Shown here: positions 25,709-34,172 of the stretch, in pieces
Layout of the letters: each line of letters begins with the position of its first letter
Position numbering within the stretch: the stretch's first letter is position 1
Assembly: GCA_945883115.1 (NCBI GenBank)
Contig: CAMCXA010000019.1
Location: 1 to 39,306 of the forward strand
Source: Alsobacter soli
GTDB taxonomy: Bacteria; Pseudomonadota; Alphaproteobacteria; Rhizobiales; Beijerinckiaceae
Direction: 5' to 3'
DNA: 39,306 nt
The notes under the pieces: model-generated
What the model was told of the DNA's origin: nothing
The model's input: only the letters and a program-made list of their open reading frames with translations
Databases searched by the model: none
Made by a program: the position numbers and the translations under genes

Positions 25709-26082
25709 TGTGTCTCATCCGCTCAAATATGAGAACGGCAGTGCAAAAATTTGCCTATGGAATCGATGGAAGACTCTGGGTCTGCTCCAGCGGCATTAAA
25801 ATAACGAAGACATACTGACTTAATACCGTAAGCCTTGTCATAGGCACGCCACAATATCTCCAGACGCAGCCCATGTCCGGTTCGGCCTCAAGGCTTCGCT
25901 CTCGTCTTGCTGCGGCTACAGGTTTAATGAATGAACTCTGCGAAACGGAAGCCATAATCTCGACCGAGGCCAAGTCAGCTAAGATCAACCAAATTCACAC
26001 CCACTCCCAATTCTTCAAACTACAATCTATCCGGCAACGCCGCTTCGCTGTATCGTCAACAAAATCGAACCCCGGAACAAAC
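25709..26082. other. Intergenic region at the right edge of the islet
   Basis: 374 bases without a supported gene. A 77-codon minus-strand frame (25755-25988) shows no family feature. GCTCTCGTCTTG at 25898-25909 repeats 12 bases of the broken tRNA-Ser copy (23547-23558). The sequence becomes GC-richer again near 25860, which may mark the islet boundary. No terminator is evident after the Sel1 gene. Confidence 0.4.
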
Positions 26083-27288
26083 ATGTCCATTTACGACACA
26101 CTCGGCGTCATCATCGCCATCAATGCCAAAGGCCCCGCCACTCGGCTCTCGGGCGGCATTATGCGCAGCGAAGTGTCAGCTGCAATGGTTGAGGCGTCCC
26201 GGCATTGCGTCGATATTGCCGAACTTCAGGCCGCAGCCTCCCGCATCATCGCTGATATCACCGGTGCCGAAGCCGGCTATGTCGCCTCCGGCGCTTCCGC
26301 CTGCCTTCTCTTGGCCACCGCCGCCTGTATCACGGGCCTCGACCCCTCGCGCATGGCGCGTTTGCCCGACACGACAGGCCTCAAAAACGAAGTCATCATG
26401 ATCCGCTGCCAGCGGAATTTTTATGATCACGCCGTCCGCGCTGCCGGCGTCACCATTATCGAGGTCGGCCTGCCAGACCGCTATTCCGGCGCAGGCGTTC
26501 GCGATGCCGAGGATTGGGAGATCGAAGCCGCCATTTCGGAGCGAACCGCCGCGATTTTCTATGTCGCCGATTCCCAAGCCCGCCCGCCGCTCACCGACAT
26601 CACCCGCGTGGCAAAAGCCCATGGCATTCCCGTGATCGTCGATGCCGCGGCCCAGCTTCCCCCGCAATCAAATTTGAAGCGCTTTATCGATGAAGGTGCC
26701 GATCTCGTCGCCTTCTCGGGCGGTAAAGTCATTGGCGGGCCGCAAGCCAGCGGCATTCTCTGCGGCCGGCGTGATCTTGTCATGGCCGCTGCCCTCCAGC
26801 ATCTCGATTTCGATATTTTCTGGGATATGTGGCAACCACCCGCAACCCTCATCGACAAAAGCCGCATGAAGGGCGTTCCCCAGCACGGCATCGGGCGTCC
26901 CTGCAAAGCCGGCAAGGAAGAGATCGTCGGCGTTCTCACCGCCTTGCGCCTCTTCATTGAGGAGGGTGACGCCACGCGTCACACCCGTTGGAAGCACCTG
27001 ATGGATGTCATCGCCGACGGCCTTTCCGGCATCAACGACATTGAAATCACCCGCCACGGCTTTGCGAACACTTCCGACATCCCGACCCTCGACATCAAAC
27101 TGCATTACGCATCCGCAAATGCCGGAACGCTCGTCAATGCCCTGCAATCCGGCCCGATCCCGGTTCACGTCGACCCGATGTTCCGCGACCAAAACCGCAT
27201 CGGGATCAATCCGGTCTGCCTGATTGAAGAGCATCTTCCCGTGGTCGTCCACCGGATCCGCGACGCAATCGCAACCCAGCGCGGATAA
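26083..27288 (+). CDS. SelA-fold PLP-dependent enzyme (aminotransferase class V fold)
   Basis: A 401-residue PLP enzyme. The motif FSGGKVIGGPQASG carries the Schiff-base lysine (Lys215) in the form seen in SelA-like proteins, which include selenocysteine synthase relatives and D-glucosaminate-6-phosphate ammonia-lyase (DgaE). Also visible are GAEAGYVASGASACLLLA near residue 65 and VIVDAAAQLPP before the lysine. No sel genes are present, so a catabolic lyase is more likely than selenium metabolism. ATG 26083 has GGAA five bases upstream; the frame is open further upstream without protein-like sequence. Its stop abuts that of the convergent operon. Confidence 0.85.
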   Translation: MSIYDTLGVIIAINAKGPATRLSGGIMRSEVSAAMVEASRHCVDIAELQAAASRIIADITGAEAGYVASGASACLLLATAACITGLDPSRMARLPDTTGLKNEVIMIRCQRNFYDHAVRAAGVTIIEVGLPDRYSGAGVRDAEDWEIEAAISERTAAIFYVADSQARPPLTDITRVAKAHGIPVIVDAAAQLPPQSNLKRFIDEGADLVAFSGGKVIGGPQASGILCGRRDLVMAAALQHLDFDIFWDMWQPPATLIDKSRMKGVPQHGIGRPCKAGKEEIVGVLTALRLFIEEGDATRHTRWKHLMDVIADGLSGINDIEITRHGFANTSDIPTLDIKLHYASANAGTLVNALQSGPIPVHVDPMFRDQNRIGINPVCLIEEHLPVVVHRIRDAIATQRG

Positions 27289-28374
27289 TCAGGTAAGTTT
27301 ACCGCGCGCGGGAATATCGATTTCGCCCACGAGCCTGTCGCCCCGCACCGCCACATAGCGGTCGAACATATTGACCACCACACACACATGGTTCGGCACA
27401 ACCCTCACAATCGTCCCGACACCGGGGCGGTCATTTGTCTTGGAGAGATCGAGCATCCCGTGCTCTTCCGAAAAGCCCGCAATCCGCGCCTGCGGATATT
27501 CGCGGATCAGCCCGAACCCGTCGAGCCCGCCGCCCGTATCGGCTGTGAGCGTCTTCGAGCCGGAATCGAGAATACCGCGCTCAGCGCCTGCCCGGCTCAC
27601 AACGGTTGCATAAACCTGCAACGCGCATTCATCCAACGTCGCCATGCCATGCGCCATCATCATCCGGTCATTATAAATATAGGTTCCGGCCCGATGTTCC
27701 GTGATGCCATGAAACTCCTGCAGCATCCCCAGATTGGGCGACCCACCGGATGACAAGATCCGTGGTTCAAGCCCGAGCGCCCGAACACCCGCAACCGCTT
27801 CGTCGAAGAAATGCTGCGAGGATGCAACCGTCTTGTCCGGCGGGTAAAACACAAATCCGGCAAAAGAAAGCTCCGGCGATGCAGCAATCAATTCCGCCAG
27901 CGCAATCGCCTCTCCCGGCGTTTCGACGCCCGCCCGTTTCCGCCCTGAATCACATTCAACCACAACATTGATCGGCCGTCCCGCAATCCGTCCTGCCATC
28001 GGCAAGCCTGCAATCGTCACCGGATTATCGGCTGCAACAGTCACCGTCTTCTCGGCAGAGAGCTTCCCCAATCGGCCAAGCTTTTCCTCGCCCAAAAGAT
28101 TATACGTGATCAGAATGTCATCAAGCCCGCCCGCGGCCATCACTTCCGCCTCGCCAAGCTTCTGGCACGTAATCCCCCGCGCACCCGCATCACGCTGCAT
28201 CGCCGCCAAAACCGGACTTTTATGCGTTTTGATGTGCGGCCGGTTGCCAACACCCGCCGCATCGCAAAAAGCCTGCGCCTTGGCGATATTATGCTCGACC
28301 ACATCGAGATCGATCACCAGCGCCGGTGTCCCGAACTCGCGCGCAATCTCTGCCTTCAAATTGTCAATCGACAT
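27289..28374 (-). CDS. DSD1-family PLP enzyme (D-serine dehydratase / D-threonine aldolase-like)
   Basis: A 361-residue fold type III (alanine racemase-like) enzyme. RPHIKTHKSP holds the PLP lysine (Lys49). PNHVC near the end supplies His329 and Cys331, the same His-x-Cys zinc pattern as eukaryotic D-serine dehydratase. Relatives act on D-serine, D-threonine or 3-hydroxyaspartate as dehydratases or aldolases; the exact substrate cannot be read. ATG 28374 is chosen over a TTG two codons earlier. It is the last gene of the ABC-SDR-RidA operon and converges with the SelA-like gene at zero distance. Confidence 0.87.
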   Translation of the reverse strand: MSIDNLKAEIAREFGTPALVIDLDVVEHNIAKAQAFCDAAGVGNRPHIKTHKSPVLAAMQRDAGARGITCQKLGEAEVMAAGGLDDILITYNLLGEEKLGRLGKLSAEKTVTVAADNPVTIAGLPMAGRIAGRPINVVVECDSGRKRAGVETPGEAIALAELIAASPELSFAGFVFYPPDKTVASSQHFFDEAVAGVRALGLEPRILSSGGSPNLGMLQEFHGITEHRAGTYIYNDRMMMAHGMATLDECALQVYATVVSRAGAERGILDSGSKTLTADTGGGLDGFGLIREYPQARIAGFSEEHGMLDLSKTNDRPGVGTIVRVVPNHVCVVVNMFDRYVAVRGDRLVGEIDIPARGKLT

Positions 28375-28387
28375 CTTCAATCCGTTC

Positions 28388-28852
28388 CTAGTTGCGCACC
28401 AGCAGGATTGCTTCGATCTCGACCATCATTCTGTTCGGCAACGATCCCATGCCCACCGCCGAACGCGCATGGCGTCCCGCATCACCAAGCACCTCGACAA
28501 GTAAATCCGAGCACCCATTAATCACTATCGGATGATCGGAGAAATCCGGTTCCGCATTGATCATGCCGAGCAATTTGATCACCGCCTCGATCCGGCTCAA
28601 CTCGCCCAAAGCCGCTTTCGCAACCGCCAGCAATTGCAACCCGGTAAGCCGCGCCTCAGCATAGCCCTGCTCAACGCTCGCATCCCTGCCGAGACGACCA
28701 ATTTTATAGGTCCCGTCCGGCTGCTTCGGCCCCTGCCCCGACAAATACAACAAATTGCCCGCAAACCGGTAGGGCACATAATTCGCCACCGGAACCGGCA
28801 CCGCCGGTAAGGTCAGGCCCATTGCTTTGAGGCGCTCTTCAGGTGTGGTCAT
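28388..28852 (-). CDS. RidA/YjgF family protein
   Basis: A 154-residue RidA-family protein, longer than the E. coli protein of about 128 residues because of an N-terminal extension. Conserved are LYLSGQGP, GRHARSAVG with the arginine that holds the substrate carboxylate, and the closing MVEIEAILLV. RidA hydrolyses reactive 2-aminoacrylate-type enamines and imines released by PLP dehydratases. Its place between an SDR and a DSD1-type PLP enzyme suits exactly that task. GGAGAGAGAG precedes the ATG. Confidence 0.9.
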   Translation of the reverse strand: MTTPEERLKAMGLTLPAVPVPVANYVPYRFAGNLLYLSGQGPKQPDGTYKIGRLGRDASVEQGYAEARLTGLQLLAVAKAALGELSRIEAVIKLLGMINAEPDFSDHPIVINGCSDLLVEVLGDAGRHARSAVGMGSLPNRMMVEIEAILLVRN

Positions 28853-28870
28853 CGCTCTCTCTCCATCAAC

Positions 28871-29653
28871 TCAATCGGGTACAACTTTGAAATCCGCACC
28901 TTCCGGCAAGGTTTGTCCGCCATCGACGATAATCGTCGTTCCGGTCACATAACTTGCTTCCTCGGACGCCAGATACAGCACCGCATTCGCAACATCACGC
29001 GGCGTTCCAAGAGCACCAAGCGGGATCATCGCCGCCATCGACTTGATAAACTCTTCGCTGCGATGCGCCTTCATCCCGTCGGTCAGGATATTCCCCGGCT
29101 CCACGCCGTTCACCGTAATCCCGTACCCTGCAAATTCAATCGCCGCCGCTTTGATAAAAGCATTGATGCCCCCCTTCGACGCCGAATAATGCCCATGGCC
29201 CGGGCTCGTCACCCGCGGCCCCGTAATCGATGAGGTAAACACGATCCGGCCATAGCCCTGCGCCCGCATCGGACCAAGCGCCGCTTTCGCCGCCAGAAAA
29301 CAGCCCTTCAAATTGACGGCCAGCACTTTGTCCCATTCTTCCGGAGATGTGTTCTCGATCAAAGTCCACGGATAAATCCCCGCATTCTGAACCATGATAT
29401 CAAGCCTGCCATACTGCGTGATCGCGTCCGACACCGCCTTCGCAATATCCTCCGGCTTTGTCACATCGACAAAACAGAACCGGGCCTTCGCATCCCCCCC
29501 GAGCGCTTTGGCCGTCGCAAGTCCTGCCTCCCGCTCCGTGTCACCGATAATGACGCACCCGCCTTCCTCGATGAACCTCTCCGCAATACCCGCACCAATC
29601 CCGCGTGCCGCGCCAATAATAACAGCCACACGCCCTTTGAGCCGATCACCCAT
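28871..29653 (-). CDS. Short-chain dehydrogenase/reductase
   Basis: A 260-residue classical SDR. The cofactor loop GAARGIG (14-20), QNAG in place of the common NNAG, Ser141, and the catalytic YSASK (Tyr156, Lys160) are visible. An acidic residue after the second strand (GDTE) suggests NAD rather than NADP. The ATG follows AAGGAA. It lies between the permease and ridA in one operon, so it probably oxidises a hydroxyl group of the imported compound; the substrate is not known. Confidence 0.88.
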   Translation of the reverse strand: MGDRLKGRVAVIIGAARGIGAGIAERFIEEGGCVIIGDTEREAGLATAKALGGDAKARFCFVDVTKPEDIAKAVSDAITQYGRLDIMVQNAGIYPWTLIENTSPEEWDKVLAVNLKGCFLAAKAALGPMRAQGYGRIVFTSSITGPRVTSPGHGHYSASKGGINAFIKAAAIEFAGYGITVNGVEPGNILTDGMKAHRSEEFIKSMAAMIPLGALGTPRDVANAVLYLASEEASYVTGTTIIVDGGQTLPEGADFKVVPD

Positions 29654-29667
29654 AACAAAATTCCTTT

Positions 29668-30666
29668 TTAAATCATCCGGGCGCGAATATGCGTCTTGAG
29701 CGTATCAAGCAACATTGCAACGAGCACGAGACCACCATGGATGATCTGCGTGAAATGTGCAGGCATCCCCATCAGATTGATCGCCGTATTGATCGACGAC
29801 AGCAACAACACACCCGCATAGACGCCTGATAAAGAACCCACGCCACCTTGCAAACTCACCCCGCCAATAACAACCGCGGCAAATGCCTGAAACAGCATGC
29901 CGGTGCCCAAATTAGCCGTCGCCCCCGATGTCCTGAGCGCCAGCAACCATCCGGCAAGTCCCGCAATCGCCCCAGCCATAATAAAGGTAATCGTCGTCAA
30001 TCGGTCAATCTTGATGCCCGCCCTGAAGGTCGCAACCTTGTTGCCGCCGATCATTCTGATATGCCGCCCGAAAGGCATCCGGTTCAAGATAGAGGCAAAC
30101 GCGATGAACCCGCCAATGGAGATCCATGCGATCAGTGGCACATAAAACACCGTCTCGATTGCGAGGAACCTTAGCGAATCCGGCAGGCTCTGCGCCGAGC
30201 GACCGCCCGAAATCGCGACCACCAGACCGCGCACCCAAATGAACGAGGCCAACGTCACGATAAACGCATTCATCTGCAACTTGACCACGAAAAAAGCATT
30301 GGTCGCGCCAACCGCCGCCCCAACCAAAAGCGCGACGGCCAGCGAAATCGGGATCACGAGCCATTCCGGCGTAAACGCAAAACCCATACCCGCGCCGCGT
30401 GTCGCAAAAAGTAACCCGGTCACCATCGCAGCTAGTGCCAGCGTCGATTCAACCGAGAGATCAATGTTTCCGGCAATGATAATTAGCGACAAACCAATCG
30501 CCATCGTACCGACAAAAGTCGATTGTTCGACGATATTCGCAAAAATGCCGATCTGGAAATAATTCGGGATCGTGATGGAAAACACAACAAGCACAACAAG
30601 CAGGATCAACCACACAAGATTATCGAGCGCGAAATCAATCGTCGCCATTTGTCTGGAAACAAACAT
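29668..30666 (-). CDS. ABC transporter permease, CUT2/FrcC-like
   Basis: A 332-residue inner-membrane permease with eight to ten hydrophobic helices. The segments LIIIAGNIDLSVES, NAFIVTLASFIWVRGL and FAAVVIGGVSLQGGVGS are hallmarks of the RbsC/FrcC branch (sugar-type importers). One permease would form a homodimer. It follows the substrate-binding protein gene after a hairpin (30720-30747) that probably lowers its expression relative to that gene. Confidence 0.92.
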   Translation of the reverse strand: MFVSRQMATIDFALDNLVWLILLVVLVVFSITIPNYFQIGIFANIVEQSTFVGTMAIGLSLIIIAGNIDLSVESTLALAAMVTGLLFATRGAGMGFAFTPEWLVIPISLAVALLVGAAVGATNAFFVVKLQMNAFIVTLASFIWVRGLVVAISGGRSAQSLPDSLRFLAIETVFYVPLIAWISIGGFIAFASILNRMPFGRHIRMIGGNKVATFRAGIKIDRLTTITFIMAGAIAGLAGWLLALRTSGATANLGTGMLFQAFAAVVIGGVSLQGGVGSLSGVYAGVLLLSSINTAINLMGMPAHFTQIIHGGLVLVAMLLDTLKTHIRARMI

Positions 30667-30719
30667 TAAACCCCCTCGCCGTCTGATCTTTGCGGTTTTG
30701 CCCGCCTATGATTAAAAAC

Positions 30720-30747
30720 ATGCCGCCTGTCCTGAAACAGGCGGCAT
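30720..30747 (-). terminator. Hairpin with T-run between binding-protein and permease genes
   Basis: ATGCCGCCTGT and ACAGGCGGCAT pair perfectly over 11 bp with a 6-base loop. Read on the minus strand, a GTTTTT run follows directly, as in an intrinsic terminator. It lies inside the operon, 26 bases after the binding-protein stop. Such partial terminators allow many copies of the binding protein and fewer of the permease and downstream enzymes. Confidence 0.85.
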
Positions 30748-30772
30748 GAATGTCATGTGCAATCCGTGAGGA

Positions 30773-31822
30773 TTACTCGACAGCCTTCACAGGCTCTGTC
30801 GGCGCTTTCAGATTACCCCAGAATTTTGGTTCATCCACATTCGCCTTCGAGATCGCAGCACCCGGGATCTTGATATTCGGACCCCATGCTTCAATCGTCA
30901 CTTCCGACTCAAGACCAAGCACCTTCACCTTGCCGGCCTTGATTTCCTGCTTGTTGATGATCTTATCAGCAAACATGGCAACTGCCGCAGCTTGCGCGTA
31001 GAGCGGTTGCTCGACTTCGACATTCTGCCAACCCTTGCGGATCAGATCGAGACCAACAGGCGCACCGTTCGACGACACGAGCATCACTTCGCCCGGCTTC
31101 TTGCCTTTGCCTTCAAGTGCTGCAACAGCGGCAACTGAAAGATGGGCCGCGTGCACGAAAATCAGGTCAATGTCGGGATTGGCCAGAATCTGGTCATTCA
31201 CGATTGTTCCCGCATTCGACGCTTCCCACTGCATTGCGGGCTTGGAAATGATGGTCACGTCCGGAAACGCCTTCATCTTTGCTTCAAAGCCCTTCTGGAT
31301 GTCGAGCGTATACGGGTCACCCGGATCACCCAATACCTGCAGGATTTTTCCCTTGACGCTGCCCTTTTTCGCCTTGAGCAGCTTCTGGATCTCATCCGCA
31401 GCAACATAGCCGATCTCGACCGTACCTGCGACCGAGGTAAAGGCCGACTTGGTCGAGGTGATCTGGCGATCAAACTCGATCACCGGAATACCGGCCGCCA
31501 TCGCCTTTTCAATGCCCGGTTTGAGGGCTTCGAAATCAACAGCCGCCAAAATAATCGCCTTCGGCTTCAAATTGATCACGTCATTGATCTGGCCCTGCTG
31601 CACATCGGTCTTGTTGTCGGCATTCAGGGTGACGGTCTCATAGCCGACATCCTTCATGAATTTTTCCAACGCCTTAACCGATTCCGTCTGGAATTCGTCG
31701 AGCAAGGTCGGCACAAGGTAATACACCTTGCCCTTTGTTTCCGCTTCGGCAGGCGCCGTGATCGTGCCTGCGAGCGCCATGGCAATCCCTGCCATGAGAA
31801 TACGCCGCGATAGTTTAAACAT
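30773..31822 (-). CDS. ABC transporter substrate-binding protein, CUT2/FrcB-like
   Basis: A 349-residue periplasmic binding protein. The first 27 residues form a signal peptide (RRIL, hydrophobic core, APAEA before ET). The mature chain is a Peripla_BP_4-type fold with [26 protein letters not shown] and [10 protein letters not shown], resembling binding proteins for ribose, fructose and similar small polyols. The ligand is not predictable from the residues. It is the second gene of the operon, after the ATPase, an unusual order since the binding protein often comes first. Confidence 0.92.
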   Translation of the reverse strand: MFKLSRRILMAGIAMALAGTITAPAEAETKGKVYYLVPTLLDEFQTESVKALEKFMKDVGYETVTLNADNKTDVQQGQINDVINLKPKAIILAAVDFEALKPGIEKAMAAGIPVIEFDRQITSTKSAFTSVAGTVEIGYVAADEIQKLLKAKKGSVKGKILQVLGDPGDPYTLDIQKGFEAKMKAFPDVTIISKPAMQWEASNAGTIVNDQILANPDIDLIFVHAAHLSVAAVAALEGKGKKPGEVMLVSSNGAPVGLDLIRKGWQNVEVEQPLYAQAAAVAMFADKIINKQEIKAGKVKVLGLESEVTIEAWGPNIKIPGAAISKANVDEPKFWGNLKAPTEPVKAVE

Positions 31823-31840
31823 CCTTCTAGTCCCCTTCTG

Positions 31841-32638
31841 TTAGACGGTTCGAGGTAGACCCTCTTTCCGCTGGTAGGCGGAGAGATTGGCAATATTCTC
31901 TCCGGTAATCATCTGGATGACGTCATCCAGATTTGTTTTAGAGGTTGCCACATCGCCTGCAACAGTGCCTTGCCTGAGCACCACAATTCTGTCCGCAACC
32001 ATAAACGCCTGTTGCATAATGTGTGTAATGATAATCACCCCGATCCCCTGATCACTGACCCGGCGGATCATCTCCAGACCCCGCCGCGTTTGTTCAACGC
32101 CGAGCGCCGCAAAGGGTTCATCGAGCAAGACCAATTTGCCGCCAAAATAAACGAAACGGTTCAGTTCAATCGCCTGTCTCTGCCCGCCGGAGAGATGCTC
32201 GACATTCACCTTCAACGACGGGATCCGCGTCCCGGCATCCGAAATCGCCTTCGCTGTGCGCTCTGCCATGGTCTTCTCATCCAGAACAGGAATACCGAAG
32301 ACTTTTTTTGTGATCTCTCGCCCCATGAAAAAATTGGCGACGACATCGACATTCGTACACAAGGAGAGATCTTGATAAACGGTCTCTATCCCGGCATTCT
32401 TTGCCTCCAAGGGAGAGCGGAACGTGCGTTCTTCGCCATCAAACAGAATGCGTCCACCACTTGGCTCGAGCCCGCCCGAGATCATCTTTACAAGCGTTGA
32501 TTTTCCGGCGCCATTATCGCCGAGAAGCGCGACAACCTCGCCGCGTCCAACCGAAAACGACACATCACGCAACGCCTCGATAGCGCCAAAACTCTTGCGA
32601 ATATTCTCTAAAAGGAGAAGTGGCTGAGTGGTCATCAT
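31841..32638 (-). CDS. ABC transporter ATP-binding protein, FrcA-like single domain
   Basis: A 265-residue ATPase from the ATG at 32638; a GTG at 32692 would add 18 residues that look non-coding. Walker A GDNGAGKST (40-48), Q-loop YQDLSL, signature LSGGQRQ, Walker B LVLLDEP and the switch histidine in ITH are complete. It has a single ATPase domain, like Sinorhizobium FrcA, and not the fused pair of RbsA. It works with the following binding protein and permease. It opens the minus-strand operon. Confidence 0.93.
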   Translation of the reverse strand: MMTTQPLLLLENIRKSFGAIEALRDVSFSVGRGEVVALLGDNGAGKSTLVKMISGGLEPSGGRILFDGEERTFRSPLEAKNAGIETVYQDLSLCTNVDVVANFFMGREITKKVFGIPVLDEKTMAERTAKAISDAGTRIPSLKVNVEHLSGGQRQAIELNRFVYFGGKLVLLDEPFAALGVEQTRRGLEMIRRVSDQGIGVIIITHIMQQAFMVADRIVVLRQGTVAGDVATSKTNLDDVIQMITGENIANLSAYQRKEGLPRTV

Positions 32639-32769
32639 CAATTCCGTGGCGGGTTGGAACATGATAGGAACACGGAATTTTTCGCAGGTCACTAACTAAA
32701 AGACCTATTCGGCACTAAATCTTCCCCACTTGCAAAATAAAACCAACCGACCGCGCCAACACACAAAGG

Positions 32770-32786
32770 TTCCGGAATAAACGGAA
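32770..32786 (-). promoter_or_regulatory. Possible operator upstream of the ABC operon
   Basis: TTCCG (32770-32774) and CGGAA (32782-32786) form a 5-bp inverted repeat with a 7-base spacer, about 130 bases before the ATPase start. It could be a regulator site for the operon. No regulator gene is adjacent, and the dyad is short. Confidence 0.25.
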
Positions 32787-32835
32787 GCTTTGCGACCAGC
32801 CAAAAAACTATTCTGAACAGGAGTGAAATTCGCCC

Positions 32836-33684
32836 TTAAATGTCTTCGCTTCGGCACACCGTTCGCAAAGCCATGAACAACGCACTATCCCTGTCGGCTA
32901 TATCTTCGATCACGTTAAAATGATGCCGATCGCGGCTTTCAATTCGAAGCCCGGCTTCAACCCCGACCGCGTCCGCAAATTCCAAGCTCTGACGCCTGAA
33001 TTCGTCAGACTCCATACCGCCGACGCACACCCCGAGCCTGACATGCTTCAACAAAGGATCATGCCGCTTGGGCGATAGGCTCCACGCCTCGGCGTCAGTC
33101 GGCGTGAGCCGAACCTGCTCGTTAATGCTTGTGTGGATCAAAGGTTCGAGTTCGAACACACCGGAAATGGGCATTCCTCCGCAGAATATCTGTTCATTCA
33201 ACCCAAACTTCCGCCAATCGGTTAACAATAATCGTGCAGTCAGATATCCGCCCGCTGAGTGCCCGGTCACGCATAGTCGATCACGCTCCACATCGCTCAA
33301 CAACTCGCGCCATAACCACGCAACGCCCCTTTGGCAGCTGTGCGCGATCATATCAATCGTCACTTCGGGGCAAAGCGGGTAGTTGATTACCGCAACAGAA
33401 AACCCGTCCGGCACGAGCGCATCAGCCACCCATGAAAACGACTCTTTGGAAAAGCTCCGCCAATACCCGCCATGAATGAACACGACACACCCCTTGGGAT
33501 CATCTGCGGGGAAAAAATCGATGCGTTCACGCGGATGGTCGCCATAAGAAAGGTCTGCTTTATAGGCCAATTTAAGCCGAGTGGACGCCGCCATCGCGGC
33601 CCACTTGGCGGCATAGTCGGCAGCATTCGCAACACTCAGGCGCGGATTATATTGGACTTCCGCCCATTCCTTGGATTGGACCAT
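32836..33684 (-). CDS. Alpha/beta hydrolase, kynurenine formamidase-like
   Basis: A 282-residue esterase-fold protein. HGGYW (71-75) forms the oxyanion hole in the way typical of arylformamidases; GHSAGG holds the nucleophile Ser143 and RDRHHFNV the catalytic histidine near 254. The opening VQYNPRLSVAN also recalls kynurenine formamidases. No other kynurenine pathway genes are near, so the substrate may be another N-formyl or ester compound. ATG 33684 is preferred over the adjacent GTG. Confidence 0.8.
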   Translation of the reverse strand: MVQSKEWAEVQYNPRLSVANAADYAAKWAAMAASTRLKLAYKADLSYGDHPRERIDFFPADDPKGCVVFIHGGYWRSFSKESFSWVADALVPDGFSVAVINYPLCPEVTIDMIAHSCQRGVAWLWRELLSDVERDRLCVTGHSAGGYLTARLLLTDWRKFGLNEQIFCGGMPISGVFELEPLIHTSINEQVRLTPTDAEAWSLSPKRHDPLLKHVRLGVCVGGMESDEFRRQSLEFADAVGVEAGLRIESRDRHHFNVIEDIADRDSALFMALRTVCRSEDI

Positions 33685-33728
33685 CACCTTGTTTGCCTAT
33701 ATCACCGCGTGAAAAATGCTCCGAAATC

Positions 33729-34112
33729 TTAAAGAACAAAATCCCACTTATCCAGAACCGTCACGTCAGTGAGTGCGATATGGAATTCCGCACCCTTCTT
33801 TCCGTTTAAATCGCCGTAAAGCACTTCATCCTTCAACCAAACCGAATAGGCTTTATAAGTGCTATTCGATGAATATAAAAAAGCTTGATCGCCCTTCTTC
33901 TTGGTGTTCGCGTCGATCCCGCTCAAATCAATATAATCGGTTCCGTGTGTGAAATCTGTAATGACATCGGCATATGAGCCGGAGCTGACTTCACTTGTTG
34001 AATCAAAATTGAATATGTCTGCGCCCGTCCCGCCGATGAGAATATCACCAGAGAGTCCGCCCGTCAGCGTATCTGCCCCCCCGCCTCCGCTAAGCGTGTT
34101 GGCTCCATAGAT
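33729..34112 (-). pseudogene. Truncated RTX (haemolysin-type calcium-binding) protein, C-terminal remnant
   Basis: A minus-strand frame open from about 34151 to the TAA at 33729 codes for RTX nonapeptides (SGGGGADTL, TGGLSGDIL, IGGTGADIF), followed by the usual FNFDSTSE and DVITDFTHGTDYIDLSG of the RTX C-terminal domain. The N-terminal part and start codon are missing; a stop lies at 34152-34154, and a plus-strand SDR gene begins at 34173. The first residues above the nonapeptides (RRGGGLLARG) look non-native. This is the tail of a large type I-secreted protein whose front was lost. Its own end is intact. Confidence 0.8.
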
Positions 34113-34172
34113 CCCCCTTGCCAGTAAGCCACCCCCTCGCCTACCTTGTCTTCATCAACAAAGGCGCACCCC

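Noticed and set aside
25755-25988. Possible transposase remnant on the minus strand
   Set aside because: 77 codons with no catalytic motif, terminal inverted repeats or target duplication; I could not identify it.
26176-26667. Minus-strand frame of 163 codons opposite the SelA-like gene
   Set aside because: Gly/Asp-rich antisense artefact of a GC-rich gene.
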